43,257 bases of DNA from Bacteroidales bacterium (lineage in GTDB: Bacteria > Bacteroidota > Bacteroidia > Bacteroidales > F082), in the NCBI GenBank assembly GCA_016290215.1, contig JAEETH010000024.1, forward strand, positions 1 through 43,257. The letters run 5' to 3'. Position 1 is the stretch's first letter, and the number at the start of each line of letters is the position of its first letter. The notes below the pieces were generated by a model that did no database searches, was not told the origin of the DNA, and saw nothing but the letters and a program-made list of their open reading frames with translations. The translations under genes were made by a program, and so were the position numbers. Shown here in pieces: positions 8,753-17,325 of this stretch.

Positions 8753-9672
8753 GAGGCTTGGTTTTGGGATTGCACTTCTTGGATAAAGATGTCGTTCATC
8801 GAGGGTAGCACTTCCTTATAAGAGACAAGCTCTCCGAATTGCATTAGTTGGCCCAATAGCTCATTCGGTGACGCGCTGTAGGTGGTCAGCTTTATCTCGT
8901 TGGCGGCCTCGGTCGGTTCCACCTTTATATTATTATAGGTGTCGCCCAAGGCATAAATCGGTTGCGGTTCTTCCGTTCGGATGATGATTTCCCGTTTGTG
9001 GGTGTCGTGTTGCCGCTTGATGTCGCCCACTTTGCCTTGCAGTATGCTCTTGCCCTTGTTGACCAAGGTGATGTTGTCGCAGAGTTCCTCGACGGAGGCC
9101 ATGTTGTGGGTGGAGAGCAGTATGGTAGCCCCTTTGTCGCGCAACCCGAGGATGGATTCCTTCAGCAGGTTGGCGTTGATGGGGTCGAAGCCGCTGAAAG
9201 GCTCGTCGAAGATGAGGATGTCGGGCTCATGGATGATGGTGGTGATGAACTGTATCTTTTGCTGCATGCCTTTGCTGAGTTCCTCGACTTTTTTGTCCCA
9301 CCACCCATCGATTTCAAACTTTTCAAACCACACCTTCAGCCTTTTCTGGGCCTCCGCTTTCTTGATGCCTTTCAGCTCGGCGAGGTAGATGGCTTGTTCC
9401 CCGACTTTCATCTTTTTGTAAAGGCCACGCTCTTCGGGCAGGTAGCCGATGCGGGCGATGTGGTTTTGGCTGAGTTTTTCGCCGTTGATGAGTACTTCGC
9501 CAGTGTCGGGGGCAGTGATTTGGTTGAGGATGCGAATGAGGGTGGTCTTGCCCGCACCATTGGGACCTAAAAGGCCGTATATGCACCGCTCGGGAATGTC
9601 GATGCATATACGGTCCAAGGCAGTGTGGTCGCCATAGCGCTTTGTGACCTCGTTGACGGATATTTTAGTCAT
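8749..9672 (-). CDS. ABC transporter ATP-binding protein (NatA-like)
   Basis: The 307-residue ATPase partners the adjacent permease. Walker A is GPNGAGKTT at residues 36-44, the signature is ELSKGMQQKIQ, Walker B is ILIFDEPFSGFDP, and the switch His lies in LLSTHNM. After the nucleotide-binding domain there is a C-terminal extension of about 80 residues (from about THKREIIIRTEEPQP), as is common in NatA/DrrA-type exporters. It is upstream of and 4-base overlapping with the permease gene. A CATTGCGAGG-type palindrome lies between it and dnaJ. Substrate unknown. Confidence 0.92.
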   Translation of the reverse strand: MTKISVNEVTKRYGDHTALDRICIDIPERCIYGLLGPNGAGKTTLIRILNQITAPDTGEVLINGEKLSQNHIARIGYLPEERGLYKKMKVGEQAIYLAELKGIKKAEAQKRLKVWFEKFEIDGWWDKKVEELSKGMQQKIQFITTIIHEPDILIFDEPFSGFDPINANLLKESILGLRDKGATILLSTHNMASVEELCDNITLVNKGKSILQGKVGDIKRQHDTHKREIIIRTEEPQPIYALGDTYNNIKVEPTEAANEIKLTTYSASPNELLGQLMQFGELVSYKEVLPSMNDIFIQEVQSQNQAS

Positions 9673-9697
9673 GTGTCAGTTGATGCGTTAGTCTTAA

Positions 9698-9775
9698 CGT
9701 CATTGCGAGGAGGAACGACGAAGCAATCTAGGGTTAAAGCTTGTTTTCTGGATTGCTTCGTTCCTCGCAATGACG
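9698..9775. repeat. Palindromic intergenic repeat, CGTCATTGCGAGG family
   Basis: The arms CGTCATTGCGAGG (9698-9710) and CCTCGCAATGACG (9763-9775) are exact reverse complements. The pairing continues inward through ACGAAGCAATC/GATTGCTTCGT with a 6-base bulge on the left. It sits between dnaJ and the ABC ATPase gene. I have seen this kind of word in intergenic DNA of several bacterial phyla; no coding content. Confidence 0.85.
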
Positions 9776-9791
9776 CGAAGCGTGTCGAGTA

Positions 9792-10985
9792 TTAGTTAAA
9801 GTAATCCTTAATCTTACTAAAGAAGCTCTTCTCCTCAGCGGTGGGGTTGGGCTTGAAATTTTCCGACTGGGCGAGTTGCTGCAACAGTTCCTCGTCTCTC
9901 TTGCTGTATTTCTTCGGAATCCACACGTTGACGTTGACGAGCATGTCGCCGGTGCCGTAGCCGTTGACGACGGGCAAACCTTTGCCTCTCAGTCTCAACA
10001 CCTTGCCGCTCTGTGTGCCAGGGGCAATCTTCACACGCACCTTGCCGTCGACGGTGGGCACTTCGGCTTGGGTGCCAAGGATGGCCTCAGGGATGGTGAT
10101 GAATAGGTTGTAGATCAACGTGCTCTCGTCGCGCTCGAAGTCGGGATGGGGCTCTTCCTCGATGAGGACGAGCAGGTCGCCGCTGATGCCGTTGTGCGGA
10201 CCAGCGTTGCCTTTGCCGCGTACGGTGAGTTGCATACCTTCGCCCACGCCGGCAGGGATGTCGATTTCGATGACTTCATCACCTTTCATGACACCCTCGC
10301 CGCCGCAATGGGTGCATTTCTTTTTGATGACGGTGCCTGTGCCATTACAGGTGGGACAAACAGAAGCGGTCTGCATCTGTCCGAAGAATGAGTTGACGGT
10401 CTGCACCACCTGGCCACGGCCATGGCAGGTAGGGCAGGTCTCGGTGGAGCCGTCCTCCGAGCCGCTGCCGTGGCAATGCGTGCAAGCCACATATTTGCTC
10501 ACCTTGATTTTCTTTTTCGTGCCATGGGCAATCTCCTGAAGGTTTAGTTTCACCTTCACGCGAAGGTTGGCACCACGTTGCTTGACGGTGCCGCCACGGC
10601 TGCCACCGCCTCCGAAGCCACTGAAACCGCTGAAGCCGCCGCCACCAAAGTCGAAGCCGCGTCCAAACACGCTGTTCAGGATGTCGTTCAAGTCGAAGTC
10701 GCCGAAGCCGCTAAAACCGCCGCCACCGCTGGAGGAGCCTCCATCCATGCCGGCGAAGCCATAACGGTCGTAACGTGCCTTCTTGTTGGCGTCACTCAAC
10801 ACGGAATAGGCCTCCGAGGCTTCCTTGAAGTTCTCCTCGGCGGTCTTCTTCTCGGCGTCGGTGCCGTTCACCCACTTATCGGGGTGCCATTTCAAGGCAG
10901 CCTTACGGTAGGCGCTTTTTATTTCGTCGGGCGTTGAGTTCTTGTTGACCCCCAACACCTCGTAGTAATCTCTTTTTTGTGCCAT
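9792..10985 (-). CDS. dnaJ: Molecular chaperone DnaJ
   Basis: This co-chaperone delivers unfolded clients to DnaK and stimulates its ATPase. The J domain occupies residues 1-75 with HPD at 34-36. A Gly/Phe-rich linker ([15 protein letters not shown] ... [14 protein letters not shown]) follows, then four CxxCxGxG zinc-binding repeats ([32 protein letters not shown]), and two beta-rich substrate-binding domains. The 397-residue length is typical of class A DnaJ. It lies 138 bases downstream of grpE on the same strand, so the pair likely forms a heat-shock unit; dnaK is not in this window. Confidence 0.97.
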   Translation of the reverse strand: MAQKRDYYEVLGVNKNSTPDEIKSAYRKAALKWHPDKWVNGTDAEKKTAEENFKEASEAYSVLSDANKKARYDRYGFAGMDGGSSSGGGGFSGFGDFDLNDILNSVFGRGFDFGGGGFSGFSGFGGGGSRGGTVKQRGANLRVKVKLNLQEIAHGTKKKIKVSKYVACTHCHGSGSEDGSTETCPTCHGRGQVVQTVNSFFGQMQTASVCPTCNGTGTVIKKKCTHCGGEGVMKGDEVIEIDIPAGVGEGMQLTVRGKGNAGPHNGISGDLLVLIEEEPHPDFERDESTLIYNLFITIPEAILGTQAEVPTVDGKVRVKIAPGTQSGKVLRLRGKGLPVVNGYGTGDMLVNVNVWIPKKYSKRDEELLQQLAQSENFKPNPTAEEKSFFSKIKDYFN

Positions 10986-11123
10986 GTTTTTCTCTCCTTT
11001 TTCTTTTTTGGGATTGCCTACGGCAAGAAATCTTATAAAATTGTTTTAAAATCTTTCAAAAATCTGATTTTGAATGATTTTTGTTCTGATTTTTGACAGA
11101 TTTCTCGCAAAGCGATTCCCATA

Positions 11124-11753
11124 TCAATTCCCGACGACAACGCGTGCGAAGCGTATCACCTTGCCGTTCAGCTTGTAGCCCTTTTGGATGACATCCAACA
11201 CCTTGCCTTTTTGGTCTTCCTCGGGGGCTGGAATCATCGTCAACGCTTCGTGCTCGTCTGTGTTGAACTCGGCTCCCATGGCTTCGATTTCCTCCAAACC
11301 TTTCTTTTTCAAGGTGTCTTTCAACTTGTTGTAAATCAAGGTGACGCCTTGCATGTCGGCTTCGTTGCCGTTCTTCTCCATGTTTTGCAAGGCACGCTCA
11401 AAATCGTCGAGCACGGGAAGAATGTCCTTGATAACGTTTTCGGAAGCTGTGACTGTGAGGTCGAGTTTCTCCTTGGCCGTGCGCTTGCGGAAGTTGTCGA
11501 ACTCCGAGAACAGGCGCAAGAACTTGTCGTTCAGCTCAGCATATTTGGTTTTTTCCTCTTCCAAGGCCTTCTCGGCGGCATGACGAATCTTGAACCGCTT
11601 CGACTTTTTATCGGAAACATTGTCACTTGTGGCTTCTTTGGTTTCCTCTTGTTTCGGTTGATCATCGGTGGGTTTTGGGGTGCTCTCCATGTCGGGATTG
11701 ACGGTGTCTTTCAAGGCATCGTCTTGATTGTTAACGTTTTCGTTTTCTTTCAT
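11124..11753 (-). CDS. grpE: Nucleotide exchange factor GrpE
   Basis: GrpE promotes ADP release from DnaK. The 209-residue product has an acidic disordered N-terminus of about 65 residues, the long coiled coil (AEKALEEEKTKYAELNDKFLRLFSEFDNFRKRTAKEKLDL), the dimer core, and the C-terminal beta-wing ending in QKGYKLNGKVIRFARVVVG, which contains the family's conserved GY..ngkvlR.A.V.V motif. It is immediately upstream of dnaJ. A T-rich leader precedes it (11754-11800). Confidence 0.95.
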   Translation of the reverse strand: MKENENVNNQDDALKDTVNPDMESTPKPTDDQPKQEETKEATSDNVSDKKSKRFKIRHAAEKALEEEKTKYAELNDKFLRLFSEFDNFRKRTAKEKLDLTVTASENVIKDILPVLDDFERALQNMEKNGNEADMQGVTLIYNKLKDTLKKKGLEEIEAMGAEFNTDEHEALTMIPAPEEDQKGKVLDVIQKGYKLNGKVIRFARVVVGN

Positions 11754-11901
11754 GATATGTTTGTTTTTACTTTTTTCTCATTTTGCCGCAAAGACAATCA
11801 AATCCTTTGCCAAAATGAAGGTTTTGACAAAATGGCAGAATTGGTGAGGAATGAGTTTATGAGGTAGGAGGTTGGGCTCCTTCGCATTGTGGGGTGTAGG
11901 G

Positions 11902-13200
11902 TCAAAGCCTTTCGATTTGTGCACCGAGGGCGTTCAGCCGCTTGTCAATGTACTGGTAGCCGCGTTCGATTTGGTCGCTGTTGTCGATGATGCTGTTGCC
12001 TTCGGCGGAGAGGGCTGCGATGAGCAATGCAACGCCAGCGCGGATGTCGGGGGAGGCCATTCGGATGCCACGCAGGGCATGGCTGTGGTCGAGGCCGATG
12101 ACGTTGGCTCGGTGAGGGTCGCAGAGGATAATCTGCGCGCCCATGTCGATGAGCTTGTCGACGAAGAACAGACGGCTCTCAAACATCTTCTGGTGGATGA
12201 GCACGGTGCCTTTGGCTTGTGTGGCCACCACTAATACGATACTGATTAAGTCTGGTGTGAAGCCAGGCCATGGGGCATCGGCGACGGTGAGGATGCTGCC
12301 GTCCATGAAGGTCTGAACCTCATAATGGTCTTGGGCAGGGATGAAGATGTCGTCGCCACGGTATTCCATCTGGATGCCGAGCCTGCGAAACACATCAGGG
12401 ATGATGCCCAATTGGGCGATGCCCGCATTCTTGATGGTGATTTCGCTACCCGTCATGGCGGCCATACCGATGAATGAGCCCACCTCAATCATGTCGGCAA
12501 GCAGGGTGTGTTCCGTGCCGTGCAAATGGCTCACGCCATTGATGGTTAACAAATTGGAGCCTACACCCTTGATGTCGGCACCCATGTTGTTGAGCATGGT
12601 GCAGAGTTGCACGAGGTAAGGCTCGCAAGCGGCGTTGAAGATGGTGGTAGTGCCTTCGGCCATCACTGCGGCCATGACGATGTTGGCTGTACCGGTGACG
12701 GAGGCCTCGTCAAGGAGCATGTAGCAGCCTTTCAACCCGCCCCGTTGCACCTCGACTTGGTAGGAATTGAAATCGAAGATGGCTCCTAGTTTTTGCAAGC
12801 CGATGACGTGGGTGTCCAATCTGCGGCGACCGATTTTGTCGCCACCGGGCTTAGGCATATAGGCCTTGCCGAAACGGGCCAGCATTGGGCCGGTCATCAT
12901 CACGCTACCGCGTAGCTTGGAGGCGGTGCTTTGGTAGGCGCTCAGGTGGAAGTAGTTGAAGTTGATGCTTTTGGCTTGCAGGATGATGTCGTGGCGCGTG
13001 GGGCGTTCGATGCTGACCCCCATGCCTTCCAACAGCGCAATCAAGTTGTTGATGTCGAGGATGTCGGGCAGGTTGTGGATGGTGACTTTCTCGTCGGTGA
13101 GCAGGCAGGCACAAAGAATCTGCATGGCTTCGTTTTTCGCGCCTTGCGGGATGATTTCGCCTTGCAGCTTGCAGCCGCCTTTTATCTTTAGTGAGGCCAT
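11902..13200 (-). CDS. murA: UDP-N-acetylglucosamine 1-carboxyvinyltransferase
   Basis: MurA performs the first committed step of peptidoglycan synthesis, transferring enolpyruvate from PEP to UDP-GlcNAc. Conserved features are GAKNEA (Lys22, Asn23), the loop PKPGGDKIGRRRLDTH around 117-131, and the C-terminal RAGVALLIAAL. In the loop, the residue equivalent to E. coli Cys115, the site alkylated by fosfomycin, is Asp121. Asp at this position keeps activity and gives intrinsic fosfomycin resistance in other bacteria, so resistance is expected here. Length is 432 residues, normal for the family. It follows the DUF4290 gene; a CAGCCGT/GCTGATAG repeat separates them. Confidence 0.95.
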   Translation of the reverse strand: MASLKIKGGCKLQGEIIPQGAKNEAMQILCACLLTDEKVTIHNLPDILDINNLIALLEGMGVSIERPTRHDIILQAKSINFNYFHLSAYQSTASKLRGSVMMTGPMLARFGKAYMPKPGGDKIGRRRLDTHVIGLQKLGAIFDFNSYQVEVQRGGLKGCYMLLDEASVTGTANIVMAAVMAEGTTTIFNAACEPYLVQLCTMLNNMGADIKGVGSNLLTINGVSHLHGTEHTLLADMIEVGSFIGMAAMTGSEITIKNAGIAQLGIIPDVFRRLGIQMEYRGDDIFIPAQDHYEVQTFMDGSILTVADAPWPGFTPDLISIVLVVATQAKGTVLIHQKMFESRLFFVDKLIDMGAQIILCDPHRANVIGLDHSHALRGIRMASPDIRAGVALLIAALSAEGNSIIDNSDQIERGYQYIDKRLNALGAQIERL

Positions 13201-13205
13201 ATTTT

Positions 13206-13281
13206 CAGCTTTCAGCCGTCAGCCGTCAGCCGTCAGCAATCGGCACTATGGCTGATAGCTGATGGCTGATAGCTGATAGCT
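13206..13281. repeat. Intergenic short-tandem palindrome, CAGCCGT/GCTGATAG family
   Basis: Three tandem CAGCCGT words (13213-13233) are followed by tandem GCTGATAG/GCTGATG words on the other side of an AATCGGCACT centre, so the two halves can pair imperfectly. It occupies nearly the whole gap between murA and the DUF4290 gene. A related element is at 22773-22850. Confidence 0.8.
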
Positions 13282-13284
13282 ATT

Positions 13285-13992
13285 TTACATTTTACCCAGT
13301 TCTTGCATACGCTTTTTATACGCCGGGTTGTTCGGGTTATTCATGTTGGCCTTCAGGTTCGGCACTTTCTTTTTCTTCTTCTTGCCTTGCTGGGGCTGTT
13401 GTTGTTTGGCTTGTTGCTGCGGTTTGCTTGGCATCTCGCCCGTTGAGTTCAGCTTGGTCTCTTCGGAGATGACGAGCCTTCCGCCGCTGATGGTTTTCAG
13501 GTCGTCGATGATGACTTGGTCGTTGACCACGCTCTTATTCCATTCCAAGTAGTCGCGTTTCATCTGGCCAGCCAGGGAGTAGGCGAGGGCTTCGCGCACT
13601 TCGTCATTGGGTTCTACGGCAGCGGCCTCGATCATCTTGATGAGGTATTGCCCGTAGTGACCATATTTGATGTTGTTGTTTTGGTAGCCGATATGTTGTG
13701 GCTTGCTTTGCTGTGCCACTGGGATAGGGGGGGCGTATGGGCTGTCTAAATCCAAGTTGTAGCCTGATATCATATAGAGGTGGTCCCACAGCTTGTGTTC
13801 ATAGTCGCTCGATTCCTTGATGCTTGGGTTCATCTGTACCATCACGCTGATGATGTATTTGGCGGCTTCTGTGCGCTGCTTGCGATCTTCAATCTCCGGT
13901 AGTTTCTTGATCATCTCCTGGACGCAACGTCCATATTGGGTGATGACGATTTGTTCTTTCTCCGTATTATAGGTTAAGCCTATTCTTTCCAT
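13285..13992 (-). CDS. DUF4290 family protein
   Basis: The 235-residue cytosolic protein matches the Bacteroidota-specific DUF4290 family (LTYNTEKEQIVITQYGRCVQEMIKK, then PEIEDRKQRTEAAKYIISVMVQMNP, and HKLWDHLYMISGY). A helical N-terminal domain of about 175 residues is followed by a Gln-rich, then Lys-rich linker (QQQAKQQQPQQGKKKKKK) and a short Asn-rich end (NMNNPNNPAYKKRMQEL). No catalytic motif is visible and its function is unknown. The genomic link to murA suggests, but does not show, an envelope-related role. A TATCTTTG -7 box lies 20 bases upstream of the ATG (14012-14019). Confidence 0.85.
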   Translation of the reverse strand: MERIGLTYNTEKEQIVITQYGRCVQEMIKKLPEIEDRKQRTEAAKYIISVMVQMNPSIKESSDYEHKLWDHLYMISGYNLDLDSPYAPPIPVAQQSKPQHIGYQNNNIKYGHYGQYLIKMIEAAAVEPNDEVREALAYSLAGQMKRDYLEWNKSVVNDQVIIDDLKTISGGRLVISEETKLNSTGEMPSKPQQQAKQQQPQQGKKKKKKVPNLKANMNNPNNPAYKKRMQELGKM

Positions 13993-14011
13993 AGTTTTCC
14001 TAATTTTCGTG

Positions 14012-14019
14012 CAAAGATA
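14012..14019 (-). promoter_or_regulatory. -7 box of the DUF4290-murA unit
   Basis: TATCTTTG on the minus strand fits TAnnTTTG. No good TTG is seen 19 nt upstream, so the call rests on the -7 box and on its position just before the first gene of the run. Confidence 0.5.
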
Positions 14020-14144
14020 GTGATAATTGTTGAATTGGCTTGAAACACTTGTTGAAGAAAAAACTGTTTTTTTGAGGTGAATGAGTGAATTTTATGGAAT
14101 TTGTATTATTTTTGCAGTTAGAATCATATACAAATCTATTAAAT

Positions 14145-14435
14145 ATGTCTACTACAACATTACAAATTCGTGTCGAAGATAGTCTCAAAGAACAGGCTAT
14201 GGCATTGTTTGAACGTCTTGGCCTTGACCTTCCGACCGCCATACGCATTTTTCTTAAAAAGTCTGTCTCAGAGAATGGCGTTCCTTTTGAAATCAAGGAG
14301 AAACCACGTGTCTCCATAGCTGGTTTGGAGGCGTTGTACGCCCTTAATGCTGAAGCTGTGAGAACAGGGAAGGCTGGGTTGACTGAGGAGGAGATTGAAG
14401 CGGAGATTGCATTGGCTCATGCTGAAAATAACTGA
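14145..14435 (+). CDS. RelB/DinJ-family antitoxin
   Basis: The start chosen is ATG 14145, which begins the typical DinJ N-terminus STTTLQIRVEDSLKEQAMALFERLGLDLPTAIRIFL. This is a ribbon-helix-helix DNA-binding and dimerisation domain at residues 1-45. The earlier in-frame ATG at 14085 lacks homology-like sequence and would overlap the likely promoter (TATTTTTG at 14107-14114). The C-terminal half (IAGLEALYALNAEAVRTGKAGLTEEEIEAEIALAHAENN) is the probable toxin-binding tail. It ends in TGATG overlapping the start of the PIN gene by 1 base, giving translational coupling. It should neutralise the PIN toxin and repress its own operon. Confidence 0.85.
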   Translation: MSTTTLQIRVEDSLKEQAMALFERLGLDLPTAIRIFLKKSVSENGVPFEIKEKPRVSIAGLEALYALNAEAVRTGKAGLTEEEIEAEIALAHAENN

Positions 14436-14851
14436 TGACTATGCATTACGTAGTAATTGACATCAATGTCATTGTTTCGGCGTTGTTGGCACAAGACCAT
14501 CAACAATCCATTCCTTTTACTATACTTGAAGCTGTTTTCTTGGGGAAGATTACCCCTGTGCTTTCAAAGGATATCGTAGCTGAATATATTTCTGTGTTGA
14601 ATAGGGAAAAGTTTGGTTTCGACAAAGATAGGGTAAACACAATTTTAGCCGAACTGATGAGCCAAGCTGTAATGGTGAGCCCCATAAAGACGGAATTGAA
14701 ATTGCCTGACCCTAAGGATGTTTGTTTTTATGAAGCGGCTGCCATTTATAAGGATTTGGGTGTCTTCTTGGTAACTGGAAACATGAAGCATTTCCCAGAA
14801 TGTCCTTTTGCCGTAACCCCAGCCGAATTGAAGGAAAGACTTGGCCTTTAA
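14435..14851 (+). CDS. PIN-domain toxin (COG1569-type)
   Basis: The 138-residue protein is a PIN-fold nuclease. The first acidic site is in VVIDINVIVSALL (Asp9), a second in VLSKDIVAEYISVL, a third in LPDPKDVCFYEAA, and the end of the fold is LVTGNMKHFPECP. Proteins of this type are annotated as toxin components that cleave RNA. It is coupled to the preceding RelB/DinJ antitoxin by a 1-base TGATG overlap; ATG 14441 is an alternative start. RelB/DinJ antitoxins classically pair with RelE/YafQ toxins, so this is a mixed pairing. The pair lies as a plus-strand insert between two minus-strand runs and is followed by a terminator at 14907. Confidence 0.85.
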   Translation: MTMHYVVIDINVIVSALLAQDHQQSIPFTILEAVFLGKITPVLSKDIVAEYISVLNREKFGFDKDRVNTILAELMSQAVMVSPIKTELKLPDPKDVCFYEAAAIYKDLGVFLVTGNMKHFPECPFAVTPAELKERLGL

Positions 14852-14906
14852 TTCTCCTTGTTTTTACTTGTAGAGGTGCGTTGTTCGCGTTTTTTACTAT
14901 GAGAAC

Positions 14907-14940
14907 AAAAAAAAGGTGTGCCAACCGGCACACCTTTTTC
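14907..14940. terminator. Bidirectional terminator between the PIN gene and the small secreted-protein gene
   Basis: AAAAGGTGTGCC, loop AACC, GGCACACCTTTTT: a 12-bp perfect stem with A and T tails on both sides. It serves the converging PIN and 14962-15261 genes. Confidence 0.9.
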
Positions 14941-14961
14941 GATTAGAATCCGACTAATGGG

Positions 14962-15261
14962 TTAGTCCTTCTTGTTTCTCTTCGACATGGCGTAGGCTGC
15001 GCCAAAGCCGATGAGCAACAGGGCACCACCACCGAGAGGAGCCTCGGGCTCTTGGTCGGCATCCCAGTTAAGATTGTGACCGTGATTGGGAAGGAATGGA
15101 GAACCATCGTCTGTCATCTTGTTGAAATCCAATTGAGTACGTGAGAACAAACCAGCTTGGTTTTGATTGTCCTTGTTGTTGTTCTGGAACAGGCTATGTT
15201 GAGCGTAAGAACCCATTACGAAACCCATCAGGATTGCTGCTGTCAAAACTAGTTTTTTCAT
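14962..15261 (-). CDS. Small secreted protein with C-terminal anchor-like signal
   Basis: This 99-residue protein starts with a signal peptide (MKKLVLTAAILMGFVMGSYAQ). The short mature middle contains many Asn, Gln and Asp residues (FQNNNKDNQNQAGLF, NLNWDADQEPE). It ends with a tripartite tail: EAPLGGG, a hydrophobic stretch ALLLIGFGAAYAM and a basic end SKRNKKD. Such a tail resembles membrane-embedded sorting signals (PEP-CTERM-like or PID-CTERM-like), which would make it a surface or envelope protein processed at the tail; this is inference. It lies downstream of two T9SS cargo genes but has no T9SS domain. No family recognised. Confidence 0.7.
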   Translation of the reverse strand: MKKLVLTAAILMGFVMGSYAQHSLFQNNNKDNQNQAGLFSRTQLDFNKMTDDGSPFLPNHGHNLNWDADQEPEAPLGGGALLLIGFGAAYAMSKRNKKD

Positions 15262-15306
15262 ATTTTGTGTGTTTTTAATTCGTTAATAATTCAATTACTT
15301 ACTCGA

Positions 15307-17289
15307 TTATTCAACCACAATCTTTTGGGCTTTCACATCGTTGCCATTGCTGAGGCGGACCACATACACGCCAGCGCTCAGGTTGAGGCTCTTGCTGTAG
15401 CAGTTCTGGATGTTCTCAGTGCTCAGGATGCGGCCAGTGATGTCCATCACTTGCAGGGTGGCTTCACCGCTGTTGTTGATCATGAGTTCGCCATTGCTGA
15501 TGAAGGCGAAGTTCTCAGCGATTTCGTTGGTGGCTTGTTCGTCGAACACGAGTTTGAAGCGGGTGGCATAGTTGCTGTCATCGGCATTGAAGCTGTACTT
15601 AGGCGTACGAAGCAGGTCGATGTCGGTGCCAGTCACGTTGTCGATGAGGTGCAGGTAGCTGCAGTTCATGTTTTCAACATTCACGGTGAGGGTGTGGATA
15701 CCACCTTCGGTTGAAGTGAAGCAGAGCGGCATGGTCTTGGCTTCGCCAGCATAAACAGCGGCATACTTCTTACCATTCTGAGGGATGAAGATCTTGGTAC
15801 CTTCCTTGCTCAAGCTGAACTTGTCCAGGTCTTCGCTTTCATAGTTTCTCACGTATGCACGATCTTCCAAAATACCATTGTCGGAAAGAACCTCAATAGT
15901 AATCAAACTCTTTGCACTTCTCACATTTGCTTCCTCGGTGCTGGGAACGAAGGTGACGCGTCTTTGAGTAGCAGGATTACCTCCATTAGCTATGATAAGC
16001 AGTGAGGTGGCGGGAGCCACAATAGGTTCTTCAACGGCAATCACATCGGATCTGCTTTGTTCGTTCATCATATAGTATCCAGTGATTTTGGTACCTGCGG
16101 TGATGCTGGCATTGCAAGGCAGTGGATTACCGACAAGTTGATAACCAGGCCAATCAGAGCCAGCTGCGTTTAACATTGTGTACTGTGGGTTTCCTGAATA
16201 GAAAGTACCAGTGAATGACAAGGTTTTGGTTTCCTTGTTGGCATATAGATAGGCATAGTTAATTTGATTACCATCGGTAAAGTTTTCAGCGCCTTCCATT
16301 CCGGCATCGGGATCGATATACCACTTGTAGTTTTGCCATTCACCTAACCACCATGTTTCATCATATTCTTCTCCATCAAAGTTGATTTCTCCAGCGAAAT
16401 CAGGGTTTTGAGTGAAGAAATACAAGTCGTAGTCACCATTCAGCATGCCTGCGGCTTCGAAACCAGTGCCCAATTCGAACTCAGCGACAGGGACAGAGAT
16501 GAAATAGTAATTACCTCTTACGCTGTTGCCATAACCTTGGATAACTTTTTCAATTGTGCCACTGTATCCTTCGGGAGCGAATAATTGTGCACCGTCTTTA
16601 ACTGTAAATGGAATCTCGGTGTTGAAAGCATCACTAATGGTGAGGGAGTAGCCAGAATTAATAGTAATAGTAGCAGCTTCACCTTCTTCAGCGACGCAGT
16701 TGGCAGCGATGGTCACGTTTTCGACAGCTTGAGGAAGTCTTCCAACCGGTTCACCATCAGCAGTCCAGTTAGCTGCGTTGGACCATTGGTCGTCTTCAAG
16801 ACCTTCAAAGACCATGTCTTTGGGGGCGATGAAGTCAAGAACGATAGGATTTCTTGCAGTACCATCCACATTATTTGTTACGAATGGAACCGTGTAAGAA
16901 CATACATAATTCTCAAGTACTTGTCCACTCTCATGGTCATAAATCATAAAGCTCATAATGCTTTGTTCATGTCCTTCGGGATCGCCAGGGCCATAGCCAT
17001 AGAATGTTACCCAATATTCAGGATAATTTGGATAGGTTGCAAAATATCCAGCGGTATGGCCACCACAGATAACTCCTTCAACATCATTCCATACACCTAA
17101 TTCAAGGTTTGGATTATCTTGAAGGACACCTTCAATAGAAATCACAGCAATAATACTGGCATTATTCTCATAAAATGGTCCATAGAATTGGCCTTGAAAG
17201 TATGAGTTAGGATCGTCTGGCCAAGCTTGAGCAAAAGCAGTTGTTCCGAAAAGCACCAATGCCAATAAGGTAAATAAACTTTTTTTCAT
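15307..17289 (-). CDS. T9SS type A cargo protein, secreted
   Basis: The 660-residue protein has a signal peptide (MKKSLFTLLALVLFGTTAFAQ) and a C-terminal type A sorting domain of about 70 residues (GELMINNSGEATLQVMDITG ... LSAGVYVVRL ... KAQKIVVE), so it should cross the outer membrane by the type IX system and be displayed or released. Residues about 40-150 form a module (IAVISIEG ... LELGVWNDVEG ... ISFMIYD) related to one in the neighbouring cargo protein. A segment starting with DDQWSNAANWTADG and VENVTIAANCV looks like the start of a beta-helix or beta-solenoid domain. No enzyme motif is seen. The N-terminal two thirds of the gene is visibly more A+T-rich than the part coding for the sorting domain. 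Adhesin or surface-structure role possible; function unknown. Confidence 0.85.
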   Translation of the reverse strand: MKKSLFTLLALVLFGTTAFAQAWPDDPNSYFQGQFYGPFYENNASIIAVISIEGVLQDNPNLELGVWNDVEGVICGGHTAGYFATYPNYPEYWVTFYGYGPGDPEGHEQSIMSFMIYDHESGQVLENYVCSYTVPFVTNNVDGTARNPIVLDFIAPKDMVFEGLEDDQWSNAANWTADGEPVGRLPQAVENVTIAANCVAEEGEAATITINSGYSLTISDAFNTEIPFTVKDGAQLFAPEGYSGTIEKVIQGYGNSVRGNYYFISVPVAEFELGTGFEAAGMLNGDYDLYFFTQNPDFAGEINFDGEEYDETWWLGEWQNYKWYIDPDAGMEGAENFTDGNQINYAYLYANKETKTLSFTGTFYSGNPQYTMLNAAGSDWPGYQLVGNPLPCNASITAGTKITGYYMMNEQSRSDVIAVEEPIVAPATSLLIIANGGNPATQRRVTFVPSTEEANVRSAKSLITIEVLSDNGILEDRAYVRNYESEDLDKFSLSKEGTKIFIPQNGKKYAAVYAGEAKTMPLCFTSTEGGIHTLTVNVENMNCSYLHLIDNVTGTDIDLLRTPKYSFNADDSNYATRFKLVFDEQATNEIAENFAFISNGELMINNSGEATLQVMDITGRILSTENIQNCYSKSLNLSAGVYVVRLSNGNDVKAQKIVVE

Positions 17290-17325
17290 TGTTCTCGATT
17301 TTTAAGATTATACTTTCTATTTTAA

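Noticed and set aside
14000-14317. Minus-strand frame of 105 codons overlapping the antitoxin gene
   Set aside because: No family resemblance, overlaps a clear RelB/DinJ gene and the promoter region.
14435-14851. Mobile genetic element carrying the toxin-antitoxin pair
   Set aside because: No integrase, transposase, terminal repeat or target duplication seen around it.
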